Source: Lachnospiraceae bacterium (GTDB lineage: Bacteria > Bacillota > Clostridia > Lachnospirales > Lachnospiraceae). From it: a DNA stretch of 64,000 nt. Position 1 is the stretch's first letter. Every line of letters begins with the position of its first letter. Location: positions 10,116 through 74,115 of the forward strand of contig JAAUZJ010000004.1 of the NCBI GenBank assembly GCA_014804695.1. Reading direction: 5' to 3'. Shown here in pieces: positions 8,795 to 16,895 of this stretch. Both the position numbers and the translations under genes were made by a program. The notes under the pieces are model-generated. The model was not told the DNA's origin and did no database searches. It saw only the letters and a program-made list of their open reading frames with translations.

Positions 8795-9070
8795 GAGCCT
8801 GAATTAGCCCATGGTGGCATAAAGTGTAGGGAGGGGGATGATAATAAGTCGGGCGGGGGCCTTTGGCAGGGAATTAGAGTTTCTTACATTCCCTTTAGTG
8901 CCAAGCAATTTCGGAACGCTCTTTGTTCCGAAAAGGCACAACGTGCCGTTTGCGTCCGTCTTAAACAGCTTGTGAAGGGAATGTCTAGAAACTCTTATTC
9001 CCGAACAGCGGCCCCCGCCTGACTTATTATCATCCCCCTCCGTCTTTATCCACATCCATAATTCAGGCTC
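8795..9070 (-). repeat. Giant imperfect hairpin element, copy 2 (276 bp, inverted relative to copy 1)
   Basis: The ends GAGCCTGAATTA and TAATTCAGGCTC are reverse complements, and inner blocks pair as well: GAGGGGGATGATAATAAGTC, GGCGGGGGC, AGAGTTTCT and CATTCCCTT with their complements on the right arm. The core 8904-8959 is the reverse complement of the core of copy 1 at about 7803-7857, with only a few differences. The stem next to the core differs from copy 1 by paired changes (GAACTTCT/AGAAGTTC there, GAGTTTCT/AGAAACTC here). The outer arms are largely unrelated to those of copy 1. Confidence 0.82.
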
Positions 9071-9121
9071 ATACCTTCACCGCGAAAAAAGTCAGAAAAT
9101 ATTGTGGGAAAAGTTTCTTAA

Positions 9122-9155
9122 TTTGACAAAATAATCAAGCTATTTTTTATATAAT
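9122..9155 (+). promoter_or_regulatory. Spo0A-type spoIIG promoter with long spacer
   Basis: TTGACA (9123-9128) and TATAAT (9150-9155) are both perfect but 21 bp apart, too far for unaided sigma-A. The -35 is embedded in TTTGACAAA (9122-9130), the reverse complement of a Spo0A box (TTTGTCAAA). The Bacillus spoIIG promoter is known for the same arrangement with a 22-bp spacer and an overlapping 0A box. Confidence 0.72.
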
Positions 9156-9179
9156 TGAGCAGAAAACAGGAGGTGGATA

Positions 9180-9986
9180 GTGTATTACAAATTATATATT
9201 GACAGTGTATTTTTCATTCAGTTTGTAATGAATCTGTATCTGTTATCCATTACGGGAAAAATTCTAAAATGTACTGCCACGCATTTAAGGATTGTTCTCG
9301 GAGCCTTACTTGGAGCCGTGATGATATGTCTGGTCATATTGATTCCGCTTCTTAGTTTAAGAATCAGGCTCATTATTGGAGCGGTAGCTGTCAGTATGGG
9401 TATGCTTCATATTGTATTTAAGATACGAACGCCAAAGCTTCTTATAAGAAGCAGTATGGTAATGACGTTTAGCGGTTTTTTTTTAGGAAGTATAGTTTTA
9501 TGGCTTGAGAGCCGGCTTGGAAGATCCGGATGGTTAAGGTACGGGGTGTGGACGTTTTGGATGTTTGGCTTACCTGGATATGGATTTCTGAGGTTTTTAG
9601 TACATAAAATGCAGAAAGAAAAAAGTGAGGATATAAAAGAAGTCCGAATTCAGGCAGGAGGACGTTTTGTTCATATTAAGGCATTGTTAGATACTGGGAA
9701 CCACTTGTCGGAACCGATAAGCGGAGCACCGGTCTGCATTATGAGCGAAAGCGCTGCCAAAGAGTTTCAGGCCTGTTTTGTACCAGAGAAGTATCATGCA
9801 ATTCCCTACCATAGTGTTGGTAGAAAAATGGGAATCATGGATGCCTATGAATTACCGGAGCTTGTGATCGAAGATACATATAGGGAAATATGCTGTAAAC
9901 GGGTAATCGTTGCGATTTGTAATACCGGAATATCAAAAGATAGCATTTATCAGATGATATTACATCCTGGGTTAATAGAAAACTAG
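9180..9986 (+). CDS. spoIIGA: Sporulation sigma-E-processing peptidase SpoIIGA
   Basis: SpoIIGA is the membrane aspartic protease that removes the pro-sequence of sigma-E in the mother cell after septation. The N-terminal half has about five hydrophobic segments starting [13 protein letters not shown]. The C-terminal half holds the aspartic-protease-like motif [11 protein letters not shown] (Asp near residue 176). At 268 residues it is shorter than the Bacillus protein, as is common in Clostridia. GTG 9180 follows AGGAGGTGG at good spacing. It is immediately upstream of sigE, its substrate gene, with an 11-bp gap. A Spo0A-type promoter precedes it. Confidence 0.92.
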   Translation: MYYKLYIDSVFFIQFVMNLYLLSITGKILKCTATHLRIVLGALLGAVMICLVILIPLLSLRIRLIIGAVAVSMGMLHIVFKIRTPKLLIRSSMVMTFSGFFLGSIVLWLESRLGRSGWLRYGVWTFWMFGLPGYGFLRFLVHKMQKEKSEDIKEVRIQAGGRFVHIKALLDTGNHLSEPISGAPVCIMSESAAKEFQACFVPEKYHAIPYHSVGRKMGIMDAYELPELVIEDTYREICCKRVIVAICNTGISKDSIYQMILHPGLIEN

Positions 9987-9997
9987 GAGGAAAAGAA

Positions 9998-10738
9998 ATG
10001 GTTTTTAAAGTGGCAATTCCCGGCAAGGTGCAATTTAAAATGGTGCGTAAGGATACCAGATTCCTTATGCATAAGCAGGGAGATATACATTATATCGGTG
10101 GTGCAGAGGTATTACCTCCGCCGCTTGAAGTGGAAAAGGAAAATGAGATTATAGGAGACCTTGGAACGGAATATGAGAGTGAGGCGAAAGCCTTATTGAT
10201 TGAGCATAATCTGCGTCTGGTCGTATATATAGCAAAGAAGTTTGATAATACCGGAGTGGGAGTGGAGGATTTGATTTCGATTGGCACTATAGGTTTGATC
10301 AAATCCATAAATACTTTTAATCCGGAGAAAAATATCAAGCTTGCAACTTATGCTTCGAGGTGTATAGAAAATGAGATACTGATGTATTTAAGAAGAAACA
10401 GTAAACATAGGATGGAGGTTTCCATTGATGAACCTTTAAATGTAGACTGGGATGGAAACGAGCTTTTACTTTCAGATATCTTAGGAACTGACGAGGATGT
10501 CATTTATCAGGGGATTGAAAATGAAGTTGAAAGGAAGCTGTTGATCAAGGCGATTTCCAAGCTCTCCGAAAGGGAACAAACCATTATAAGACTGCGTTTC
10601 GGTTTAGGAAATGTGGATGGAAAGGAGATGACTCAGAAAGAAGTGGCGGAGCTGCTTGGAATTTCACAGTCATATATTTCAAGGTTAGAGAAGAAAATCA
10701 TGAGAAGATTGAAAAAAGAAATCATGCGTGAGACTTAA
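9998..10738 (+). CDS. sigE: RNA polymerase sporulation sigma factor SigE (pro-form)
   Basis: This is the early mother-cell sigma factor, made as an inactive precursor. The N-terminal pro-region (about residues 1-30) ends at [13 protein letters not shown], matching the processing region of pro-sigma-E. Region 2 shows [17 protein letters not shown] and [14 protein letters not shown]; region 4 ends in [17 protein letters not shown]. The length of 246 residues is normal. The start ATG 9998 has TAGGAGGAAAAG, whose TAG is the spoIIGA stop. It is co-transcribed with spoIIGA and ends at a strong terminator. Confidence 0.95.
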   Translation: MVFKVAIPGKVQFKMVRKDTRFLMHKQGDIHYIGGAEVLPPPLEVEKENEIIGDLGTEYESEAKALLIEHNLRLVVYIAKKFDNTGVGVEDLISIGTIGLIKSINTFNPEKNIKLATYASRCIENEILMYLRRNSKHRMEVSIDEPLNVDWDGNELLLSDILGTDEDVIYQGIENEVERKLLIKAISKLSEREQTIIRLRFGLGNVDGKEMTQKEVAELLGISQSYISRLEKKIMRRLKKEIMRET

Positions 10739-10744
10739 TTACAT

Positions 10745-10784
10745 AAAAGCAATCGAATATTGTCACATATTCGATTGCTTTTTA
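10745..10784 (+). terminator. Intrinsic terminator after sigE
   Basis: AAAAGCAATCGAATAT pairs with ATATTCGATTGCTTTTT across a 6-nt loop. It is a long perfect stem with a T-run. Confidence 0.92.
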
Positions 10785-10835
10785 TTTAAGTAAAAAGTAT
10801 AATAGAAATAATAGTATACACTGGGGGAAGTGGAT

Positions 10836-12845
10836 ATGGTGACAAAGAAGATAATTTTAATCGTGGATGACGATAGAATGAATCTGGTAACGGCACAGAA
10901 TCTTTTGACGGAAGAGTATAAGATTGTGGGTGTTAACTCCGGTAAACAGGCTTTTAAGTATCTGGAGAAGCATACGCCCGATTTGATCCTTCTGGATATT
11001 TTCATGCCTGAAATCGGAGGCTTCGAAGTAATGAAGCAGTTGCAGGAGAACGAAGTTTGGCGTAAGATACCGGTTATTTTCCTGACAGCCGATAGAAAAA
11101 GCGAAACAGAGACAGAGTGTTTCCGTCTGGGCGCTTATGACTTCATCACCAAACCCTTTGAACCCACAGTTATGCTAAACCGTGTGCGCCGCACAATAGA
11201 GTTAGACGGATACAGGCGTAATCTTCAGCAGCGTCTTGATGAAAAGACCAGAGAAGTAGAGCTTGTAACGATTCAGGCTATTACGACAGTTGCTAATACA
11301 ATCGATGCAAAAGACGATTATACAAAAGGGCATTCCCTTCGTGTTGCTTACTATGCCGATAATCTGGCAAGAAAGATTGGCTGGTCTGAGGAAGAGGTTC
11401 AGAATATTCATTATATTGCACTTCTTCATGATATCGGAAAGATAGGGGTGCCGGATTCGGTACTCAATAAACCTTTTAAATTGACAGATGTGGAATTTGA
11501 GCTTATTAAAAACCACACGGTTATGGGCGGAGAGATATTAAAAGATATCAAGATGTTCCCGAATGTAAGTCTTGGTGCTAAATACCACCATGAGAGATAT
11601 GATGGCAGGGGATATCCAAATGGTCTTAAAGGTGAAGAAATTCCTATGGTCGCAAGGATTATAGGTATAGTTGATTCATACGATGCAATGACGAGTAATC
11701 GTGTATATAGAAAAAGACTGCAGAATGAGATAGTGATGCAGGAGTTGTTAAAAGGTAAGGGAACGCAGTTTGATCCATTTCTGGTGGATCGTTTTATAGA
11801 GCTTTTGGAAGATGGAAAGATGGTTGAAAATGTTCCTACAAGCGATATGGCGATGCCCGTTTTCGACACCGATAAGATTTACGGTGGAGTTACCAAGGAA
11901 GAGACCGGACTAAATTCGAAGCTGGATTATCTGACAGGACTGCTTGGCAGGGAACAGGGCGAGAAAGAAATTACCGAGAGCCTTAGAAACGGAAGCGGCT
12001 GCGTCATGGTCATAGATTTGGATGATTTTAAGAGTATAAATGAAAACTATGGTCATCTGGCAGGAGACTATGTACTTAAACTTGTGGCAGATATACTTAA
12101 GGATGTTTCAGAGCAGGATATTGTATGCAGGCTGGGCGGAGATGAGTTTTTGTATTATGTTGAGGGCATTACCAGACAAGAGGAAGCGCTTGATAAGATA
12201 GAGCAAATTATGGCAGCATATAGAGAAAAGCAAAAAGAAATAGAACTTTTGAAGCATATTGAATTTTCAATAGGAATAAGTCTGTTTGGAACAGATGGCA
12301 GCGATTTTTCCGAGCTTGTAAGGAAGGCAGATAAAGCATTATACCATGTAAAACAAAGCGACAATAAATGCAGGTATCTTTTCTATCAAGGCGCAAGCAC
12401 AGTTAAGACTCTTGAACAGTCCAAGGCTGATCTGAACCGGCTTGTGGATATAGTTGAAAACAGCAAGTCCTATAAGGGCGCATTCCAGATAGAATATGGC
12501 GAGTTCGAGCGTGTTTATGATTTCGTACAGCATTATACGCAGCGTAATAACCAAGCGGTTCAGCTTATTTTGTTCACGCTTTTTTCTGCAGACGGAGGCG
12601 ATATCCGGTTAGACCAGATGGAACAGGCGATGCAGTGTATGGAGCAGTCGATAATAAAATCGCTGCGTGGTGTGGACGTTGGGACCAGATACAGCAGTTC
12701 CCAGTTCCTTGTAGTGTTAGTGGGTACGGAAAGAGATGATATCCGTATCGTGACTGACCGTATTGTACAGAATTATTTTAAACTGTACGGTAAGCGGGAT
12801 ATTACGCTGGCTTATGATATTGCGAATCTGGATGTGCAGAGGTAG
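10836..12845 (+). CDS. Response regulator with HD-GYP and GGDEF domains
   Basis: This cytoplasmic protein of about 669 residues combines opposite cyclic-di-GMP activities. The REC domain (about 4-120) has DLILLDIFMPE with the phospho-acceptor Asp and FITKPFEP. The HD-GYP phosphodiesterase domain (about 145-340) has HDIGKIGVPDSVLNKP and YHHERYDGRGYPNGLKG, with intact ligands. A diguanylate cyclase domain (about 385-535) has an intact CRLGGDEFLYYVEG. The final 130 residues look like a second, degenerate GGDEF domain, with RYSSSQFLVVL where the active loop should be. ATG 10836 follows GGGGGAAG; GTG 10830 is possible. It lies between sigE and sigG and has no adjacent kinase. Confidence 0.9.
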   Translation: MVTKKIILIVDDDRMNLVTAQNLLTEEYKIVGVNSGKQAFKYLEKHTPDLILLDIFMPEIGGFEVMKQLQENEVWRKIPVIFLTADRKSETETECFRLGAYDFITKPFEPTVMLNRVRRTIELDGYRRNLQQRLDEKTREVELVTIQAITTVANTIDAKDDYTKGHSLRVAYYADNLARKIGWSEEEVQNIHYIALLHDIGKIGVPDSVLNKPFKLTDVEFELIKNHTVMGGEILKDIKMFPNVSLGAKYHHERYDGRGYPNGLKGEEIPMVARIIGIVDSYDAMTSNRVYRKRLQNEIVMQELLKGKGTQFDPFLVDRFIELLEDGKMVENVPTSDMAMPVFDTDKIYGGVTKEETGLNSKLDYLTGLLGREQGEKEITESLRNGSGCVMVIDLDDFKSINENYGHLAGDYVLKLVADILKDVSEQDIVCRLGGDEFLYYVEGITRQEEALDKIEQIMAAYREKQKEIELLKHIEFSIGISLFGTDGSDFSELVRKADKALYHVKQSDNKCRYLFYQGASTVKTLEQSKADLNRLVDIVENSKSYKGAFQIEYGEFERVYDFVQHYTQRNNQAVQLILFTLFSADGGDIRLDQMEQAMQCMEQSIIKSLRGVDVGTRYSSSQFLVVLVGTERDDIRIVTDRIVQNYFKLYGKRDITLAYDIANLDVQR

Positions 12846-12861
12846 CAGGTACAGCATGTTT

Positions 12862-13641
12862 TTAAGCGGTAAGATAATTTCGCATTGTTTTTAAGGCATT
12901 TTTTTCAAGACGGGAAACCTGCGCCTGTGAGATACCGATTTTGTCGGCAACTTCCATTTGAGTTTTACCTTCAAAGAAGCGCAGCGTGATGATTTCGTGT
13001 TCACGTTCACTTAGTTTTTTCATGGCTTCACTAAGGGAGATGTGCTCTACCCAGACTTCTTCCTTATTTTTTTTGTCGCTGATCTGATCCATGACATAGA
13101 GTGTATCGCCGCCGTCTGTATAGACCGGATCGTACAGACTCATAGGGCTTTGGATTGCGTCAAGTGCATAGACTATATCTTCCTGCGAAATGCCGATTTC
13201 CGAGGCTATCTCATTTAGCGTAGGTTCTTGTGCGTTTTTTCGCATAAGATTTTCCTTGGCATATATGGCCTTATAAGCGGTATCTTTTAAGGAGCGGGAG
13301 ACACGTATACTGTTAGAATCACGAAGATATCTGCGGATTTCGCCGATTATCATCGGAACTGCATAGGTAGAGAATTTTACATTTAAGCTGCTGTCGAAGT
13401 TATCAATGGCTTTGATCAGACCTATGCAGCCGATTTGGAAGAGATCATCTACATTTTCATTACTGGAATGAAAGCGTTTTATAACACTGAGTACAAGTCT
13501 TAAATTTCCTTTTATATATTCTTTTCGTGCGTCATCATCGCCATTTTCGATTTTCCGGAAAAGCTCCTCTTTTTCCTCATTTTTTAACAATGGAAGCTTT
13601 GCAGTATTGACGCCGCAGATTTCAACTTTTCCCTGAACCAT
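12862..13641 (-). CDS. sigG: RNA polymerase sporulation sigma factor SigG
   Basis: SigG is the late forespore sigma factor. The N-terminus VEICGVNTAKLPLL is the SigG signature. Region 2 reads DDLFQIGCIGLIKAIDNF and KFSTYAVPMIIGEIRRYLRD; region 4 reads EVADKIGISQAQVSRLEK. I chose the ATG at 13641, which gives MVQG before KVEICGV as in Bacillus SigG, and places AAAGGATGG about 10 bases upstream. The frame is open to an ATG at 13653 that lies too close to the ribosome site. In Bacillus sigG directly follows sigE; here it is inverted and separated by the REC/HD-GYP/GGDEF gene. Confidence 0.95.
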   Translation of the reverse strand: MVQGKVEICGVNTAKLPLLKNEEKEELFRKIENGDDDARKEYIKGNLRLVLSVIKRFHSSNENVDDLFQIGCIGLIKAIDNFDSSLNVKFSTYAVPMIIGEIRRYLRDSNSIRVSRSLKDTAYKAIYAKENLMRKNAQEPTLNEIASEIGISQEDIVYALDAIQSPMSLYDPVYTDGGDTLYVMDQISDKKNKEEVWVEHISLSEAMKKLSEREHEIITLRFFEGKTQMEVADKIGISQAQVSRLEKNALKTMRNYLTA

Positions 13642-13707
13642 GATTTTATCCATCCTTTTTTGTTTACTTTGTAATGAAACTTTCGCAACGAAAGATTCGC
13701 TTTTTTA

Positions 13708-13737
13708 AAGGATGTGCCAAAGCGGGGGATTTATTCA
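13708..13737 (-). promoter_or_regulatory. Candidate SigG/SigF-type promoter of sigG
   Basis: On the minus strand TGAATA (13737-13732) and CATCCTT (13714-13708) are separated by 17 bp, close to the forespore consensus TGAATA/CATACTA. In Bacillus, sigG is transcribed by SigF and SigG, so autoregulation is plausible. A 6-bp hairpin CTTTCG/CGAAAG lies in the leader. Confidence 0.5.
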
Positions 13738-13882
13738 TAAAATGGAGAGGAAATTATTGCTAATTTATTGAAAAAATGTGTAAAGCAGAGCAATAAAAAA
13801 TCAATTATTATGATCATATAAAAGTAACAGATATATCTTATCCTGCATTTAATAATAAAAAGGGAATAATGCCGGAACTATT

Positions 13883-14119
13883 ATGTTATTTTCAGATTTT
13901 AAGAAAAAGGAAGTTATTAATTTGAAAAACTGTCAGAAACTTGGCAGGGTTACGGATTTTGAGTTTGACGAATGTACCGGACAGATATTTAAGCTCATAG
14001 TTTCGGGAAATAATAAGTTTGCCTGTTTTTTTTGTAATGAGCCGGAGTTTGTGATCTGTTATAAGGATATTAAGCAGATTGGACCGGATATTATTATTGT
14101 GGATATTTGCATGAAATAA
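13883..14119 (+). CDS. YlmC/YmxH family PRC-barrel sporulation protein
   Basis: This 78-residue protein resembles the YlmC/YmxH family: small PRC-barrel-like proteins that commonly lie next to sigG in sporulating Firmicutes. The sequence LKNCQKLGRVTDFEFDECTGQIFKLIV fits the beta-barrel pattern, with a GRV turn and alternating hydrophobic residues. Two cysteines (CFFC) and a third lie in the middle. No ribosome site is strong before ATG 13883, and TTG 13922 is an internal alternative. The molecular role is unknown; the position beside sigG supports the family assignment. Confidence 0.75.
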   Translation: MLFSDFKKKEVINLKNCQKLGRVTDFEFDECTGQIFKLIVSGNNKFACFFCNEPEFVICYKDIKQIGPDIIIVDICMK

Positions 14120-14133
14120 CAAGGTAAAGGTTA

Positions 14134-14152
14134 CCAGGTAAACTTTACCTGG
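14134..14152 (+). repeat. Palindrome between ylmC-like gene and nrdR
   Basis: CCAGGTAAA and TTTACCTGG form an almost continuous palindrome, flanked by related half-sites GGTAAAGG and GCTTTGCCTGGC. It lacks a T-run, so it is not an obvious terminator; a cruciform or protein site is possible. Confidence 0.4.
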
Positions 14153-14217
14153 CAAGCTTTGCCTGGCATATTTTGCACGGTGAGCATTGTCGGGAAGAAG
14201 TTTGCAGTATAAATCAG

Positions 14218-14246
14218 TTGACATAATAGGGATGATATGTGATAAT
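14218..14246 (+). promoter_or_regulatory. Sigma-A-type promoter for nrdR
   Basis: TTGACA (14218-14223) and GATAAT (14241-14246) are 17 bp apart, with a TG three bases before the -10 making it an extended -10 element. The promoter is 35 bp from the nrdR start. Confidence 0.7.
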
Positions 14247-14280
14247 AATAATGTAAAATTAATAAACAGGGGGCTATGAG

Positions 14281-14742
14281 ATGAAGTGTCCATATTGTGG
14301 TCATGAGAATACCAGAGTAATAGACAGCAGACCGGCGGAGGAGAATAATTCAATCAGAAGAAGGCGTGTCTGTGACGAGTGTGAGAAGCGTTTTACGACA
14401 TATGAGAAGATTGAAACGATTCCGCTTATTGTTATAAAGAAAGACAATAACAGAGAAACCTACGACAGGAGCAAGATTGAGGCAGGAGTGCTTAGGGCAT
14501 GTCATAAGAGACCGATCAGCGCCAACAGGATCAATCAGTTGGTAGATGACGTTGAGACCGCAATCTTTGCAAGAGAGGAAAAGGAGATTCCCAGTCAGGT
14601 GATTGGCGAGCTTGTAATGAATAAGCTAAAGGACTTAGAAGCGGTTGCCTATGTAAGATTTGCTTCCGTATATCGTGAATTTAAGGATATTAATACTTTT
14701 ATGGATGAGCTTAAAAAAGTATTGGATACAGCGGAGATGTAG
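14281..14742 (+). CDS. nrdR: Transcriptional repressor NrdR
   Basis: NrdR represses ribonucleotide reductase genes in response to (d)ATP. The N-terminal zinc ribbon is complete (CPYCGHE at residues 3-9 and VCDECEKRF at about 30-38). An ATP-cone domain follows from about residue 50 (VIKKDNNRETYDRSKIEAGVLRAC). The length of 153 residues is typical. The AGGGGGC ribosome site precedes ATG 14281. No nrd gene is nearby, but a TSCPD protein, a domain also found at the end of NrdJ reductases, is encoded 3 kb downstream. Confidence 0.97.
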   Translation: MKCPYCGHENTRVIDSRPAEENNSIRRRRVCDECEKRFTTYEKIETIPLIVIKKDNNRETYDRSKIEAGVLRACHKRPISANRINQLVDDVETAIFAREEKEIPSQVIGELVMNKLKDLEAVAYVRFASVYREFKDINTFMDELKKVLDTAEM

Positions 14743-14746
14743 GTTA

Positions 14747-14785
14747 GGATATTCTGAGAATGTATTCTCGGAATATCCTTTTTTT
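14747..14785 (+). terminator. Intrinsic terminator after nrdR
   Basis: GGATATTCTGAGAA pairs with TTCTCGGAATATCC across TGTA, followed by seven T. Confidence 0.9.
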
Positions 14786-14832
14786 GGAAATTATGTTATA
14801 GTTATTATAATGTAATGAGCGTTAGCGAGAAG

Positions 14833-14890
14833 GATGAGCTTGCTCATACGGCGAGCGGCGAATGTCGATCATAAATCATAGATTTATGAT
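14833..14890 (+). repeat. Two small perfect hairpins in the nrdR-yqeG gap
   Basis: ATGAGC/GCTCAT (14833-14846) and a 10-bp stem ATCATAAATC/GATTTATGAT (14868-14890) lie in tandem in an otherwise non-coding stretch that also contains GAGCGTTAGCGAG. This looks like an intergenic palindromic repeat. No gene is visible here. Confidence 0.45.
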
Positions 14891-14930
14891 ATAGTATAGA
14901 AGAGCACAGATAGGTGAATTGGAGGAAGTT

Positions 14931-15443
14931 ATGCTTAAGCGGTTTTATCCGGATGTGTACATGGACTCAGCATATGAGATAGATTATGAGGGCTTGTATG
15001 AAAAAGGATACCGGGGGATTATATTTGACATTGATAATACACTGGTTCCGCATGGAGCGCCGGCGGATGCAAGGAGCATTGAGCTTTTTAAGAGACTTAG
15101 GGATATTGGATATGAAAGCCTGCTTTTATCAAATAATAAGGAACCCAGAGTCAGATCGTTTAGCGAGAAGGTTAATTCACGTTATATTTATAAGGCCAAT
15201 AAACCTTTTCCTAAGAGCTACCAAAAGGCTATGGAACTTATGGGAACAACAGCAGGGACCACTTTTTTTGTGGGAGACCAGCTTTTTACCGACGTATGGG
15301 GAGCTGGTAAGATAGGAATATTTACTTATCTGGTCAAACCAATTAACCCAAAGGAAGAAATTCAGATTGTGCTTAAGAGATATCTGGAGAGGATCGTGTT
15401 GTTTTTTTATTTAAGAAATGAAAGGAAACAGGGTAAAAAATAA
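14931..15443 (+). CDS. YqeG-family HAD phosphatase
   Basis: This is a HAD-superfamily phosphatase of the YqeG/PGP-phosphatase group. Motif I is FDIDNTLVPHG (Asp near residue 34), motif II is LLLSNNKEPRV, the lysine is in ANKPFPKSYQKA, and motif IV is FVGDQLFTDVWGA. The family is thought to dephosphorylate phosphatidylglycerophosphate or a sugar phosphate; the substrate is not shown here. ATG 14931 follows GGAGGAAG. The last codons and the stop run into the dispersed hairpin copy B, and aroE starts within the same repeat unit. Confidence 0.88.
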   Translation: MLKRFYPDVYMDSAYEIDYEGLYEKGYRGIIFDIDNTLVPHGAPADARSIELFKRLRDIGYESLLLSNNKEPRVRSFSEKVNSRYIYKANKPFPKSYQKAMELMGTTAGTTFFVGDQLFTDVWGAGKIGIFTYLVKPINPKEEIQIVLKRYLERIVLFFYLRNERKQGKK

Positions 15444-15483
15444 ATTTTTCACCCTTTGAGAGAAAGGCGTGGTTATTAAAATG
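15431..15483 (+). repeat. Dispersed hairpin plus RBS/start unit, copy B (before aroE)
   Basis: The hairpin GGGTAAAAAA/TTTTTCACCC with loop TAAA (15431-15454) ends the yqeG-like gene. It is followed by TTTGAGAGAAAGGCGTGG and then TTATTAAAATG, which supplies the aroE ribosome site and start codon. The same 53-nt unit is almost identical at 50770-50822 and close at 50130-50181. Confidence 0.85.
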
Positions 15484-16350
15484 ATTAACGGACAGACAAG
15501 AACATGCGGGATTATCGGAAATCCGGTAAAGCATACGATATCCCCGATCATACATAATTCGCTGGCAGACAGGCTTGGGCATAATCTGGTTTATGTGCCT
15601 TTTCCGGTAAAAGAGGGAGATTTAGAAGCTGCGGTAAAAGGTGCATATGCGTTGGATATACTTGGTATGAATGTGACGGTGCCATATAAGAGTGAAGTAA
15701 TAAAACACTTGGCAGAGGTGGATGAACTGGCGGCCGGAATCGGCGCGGTTAATACACTTGTGCGTACAGATGGCGGATATAAGGGGTATAACACTGATAT
15801 GAGCGGGCTGTGGCGCGCAATGTCCGGAGAGGGGATTCGCATAGAGGGTGAAGAAATTATTCTTATAGGCGCCGGCGGGGCTGCAAGAGCGGTTGCATAT
15901 CTGTGTGCCAAGCAGGGTGCCGGTAAGGTTTATTTACTTAACCGTACACTGGAAAAAGCTAAATTGATAGCGGATGAAGTAAACGGCTCGTTTGGCAGAA
16001 CGGTCATTGTACCGATGCTTTTATCAGATTATACGGAGCTTCCGGATAGGAAATTTCTGGCTATACAGGCAACCTCAGTGGGGCTTGAGCCGCATGATGA
16101 CGAAGTGATTATAGAGGATGAGGCTTTTTACCAGAAAATACATACCGGATATGATCTGATATACAAACCTTTTAATACACGTTTTATGAAACTGGTAAGA
16201 GCGGCAGGAGGACAAGCCTATAACGGACTTAAAATGTTGATTTACCAAGGAATTGACGCATATGAGTTATGGAATGATGTGAAACTTAATGCCGAGGACG
16301 TAGAGTTTGTGTATGATAGGATAAAAGAGGAAATGGGCTTACAGGCTTAA
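15481..16350 (+). CDS. aroE: Shikimate dehydrogenase AroE
   Basis: AroE reduces 3-dehydroshikimate to shikimate with NADPH. The substrate-binding start CGIIGNPVKHTISPIIHN, the catalytic-lysine motif GMNVTVPYKSEV, and the NTDMSG motif are intact. The nucleotide-binding glycine loop is LIGAGGAARAV, followed by NRTLEKA. I chose ATG 15481 because the same ATG is used in the other copies of the upstream repeat unit; GTG 15469 is in frame. It begins a shikimate block with aroK and aroQ. Confidence 0.96.
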   Translation: MINGQTRTCGIIGNPVKHTISPIIHNSLADRLGHNLVYVPFPVKEGDLEAAVKGAYALDILGMNVTVPYKSEVIKHLAEVDELAAGIGAVNTLVRTDGGYKGYNTDMSGLWRAMSGEGIRIEGEEIILIGAGGAARAVAYLCAKQGAGKVYLLNRTLEKAKLIADEVNGSFGRTVIVPMLLSDYTELPDRKFLAIQATSVGLEPHDDEVIIEDEAFYQKIHTGYDLIYKPFNTRFMKLVRAAGGQAYNGLKMLIYQGIDAYELWNDVKLNAEDVEFVYDRIKEEMGLQA

Positions 16351-16369
16351 GGAAAGGCATGATATTGAT

Positions 16370-16894
16370 ATGGGAAACATTATTTTGATTGGTTTCATGG
16401 GCTGTGGTAAAACCACGGTAGGCATTAAACTATCCTATCGAATGCGACAACCGATGTTAGATACGGATAAGCTGATTGAAAAGAATGAGGGCAGGACGAT
16501 TTCTGAAATTTTTGAAACAAACGGTGAGTCATATTTCAGGGATTTGGAGACAGAATGTATTAAAAGATTGACTGAAACAGTCAATAATAATATCATTTCA
16601 GTGGGCGGAGGCCTGCCTGTCAGGGAGGAAAATCATGCCCTTCTTAAAAAACTTGGCTGTGTAGTCTATCTTCGTGCTAAAGCTGAAACCATTTATGAAA
16701 GAGTGAAGCATGATACGACGAGACCTCTTTTACAGGGAGATGATCCGCAGCAGAAAATACGTGAGCTGATGGGAAAAAGGGCCGGTATTTACGTACGGGC
16801 AGCGGATGTTATAATAGATGTGGACGGGAAAGATTTTGAAACTATTATGGATGAAATTGTGATGAAATGCAGCGGTGAAAGGAGCGATGATTAA
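16370..16894 (+). CDS. aroK: Shikimate kinase AroK
   Basis: AroK phosphorylates shikimate at the 3-hydroxyl with ATP. The Walker A loop GFMGCGKTTVG is at residues 8-18. The shikimate-binding Asp is in LDTDKLIE, Arg in SYFRDLE, and the GGG motif in SVGGGLP. The lid arginine lies in TTRPLLQG. The 174-residue length is typical. It starts 19 bp after aroE and ends 1 bp before the aroQ start. Confidence 0.96.
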   Translation: MGNIILIGFMGCGKTTVGIKLSYRMRQPMLDTDKLIEKNEGRTISEIFETNGESYFRDLETECIKRLTETVNNNIISVGGGLPVREENHALLKKLGCVVYLRAKAETIYERVKHDTTRPLLQGDDPQQKIRELMGKRAGIYVRAADVIIDVDGKDFETIMDEIVMKCSGERSDD

Positions 16895-16895
16895 T

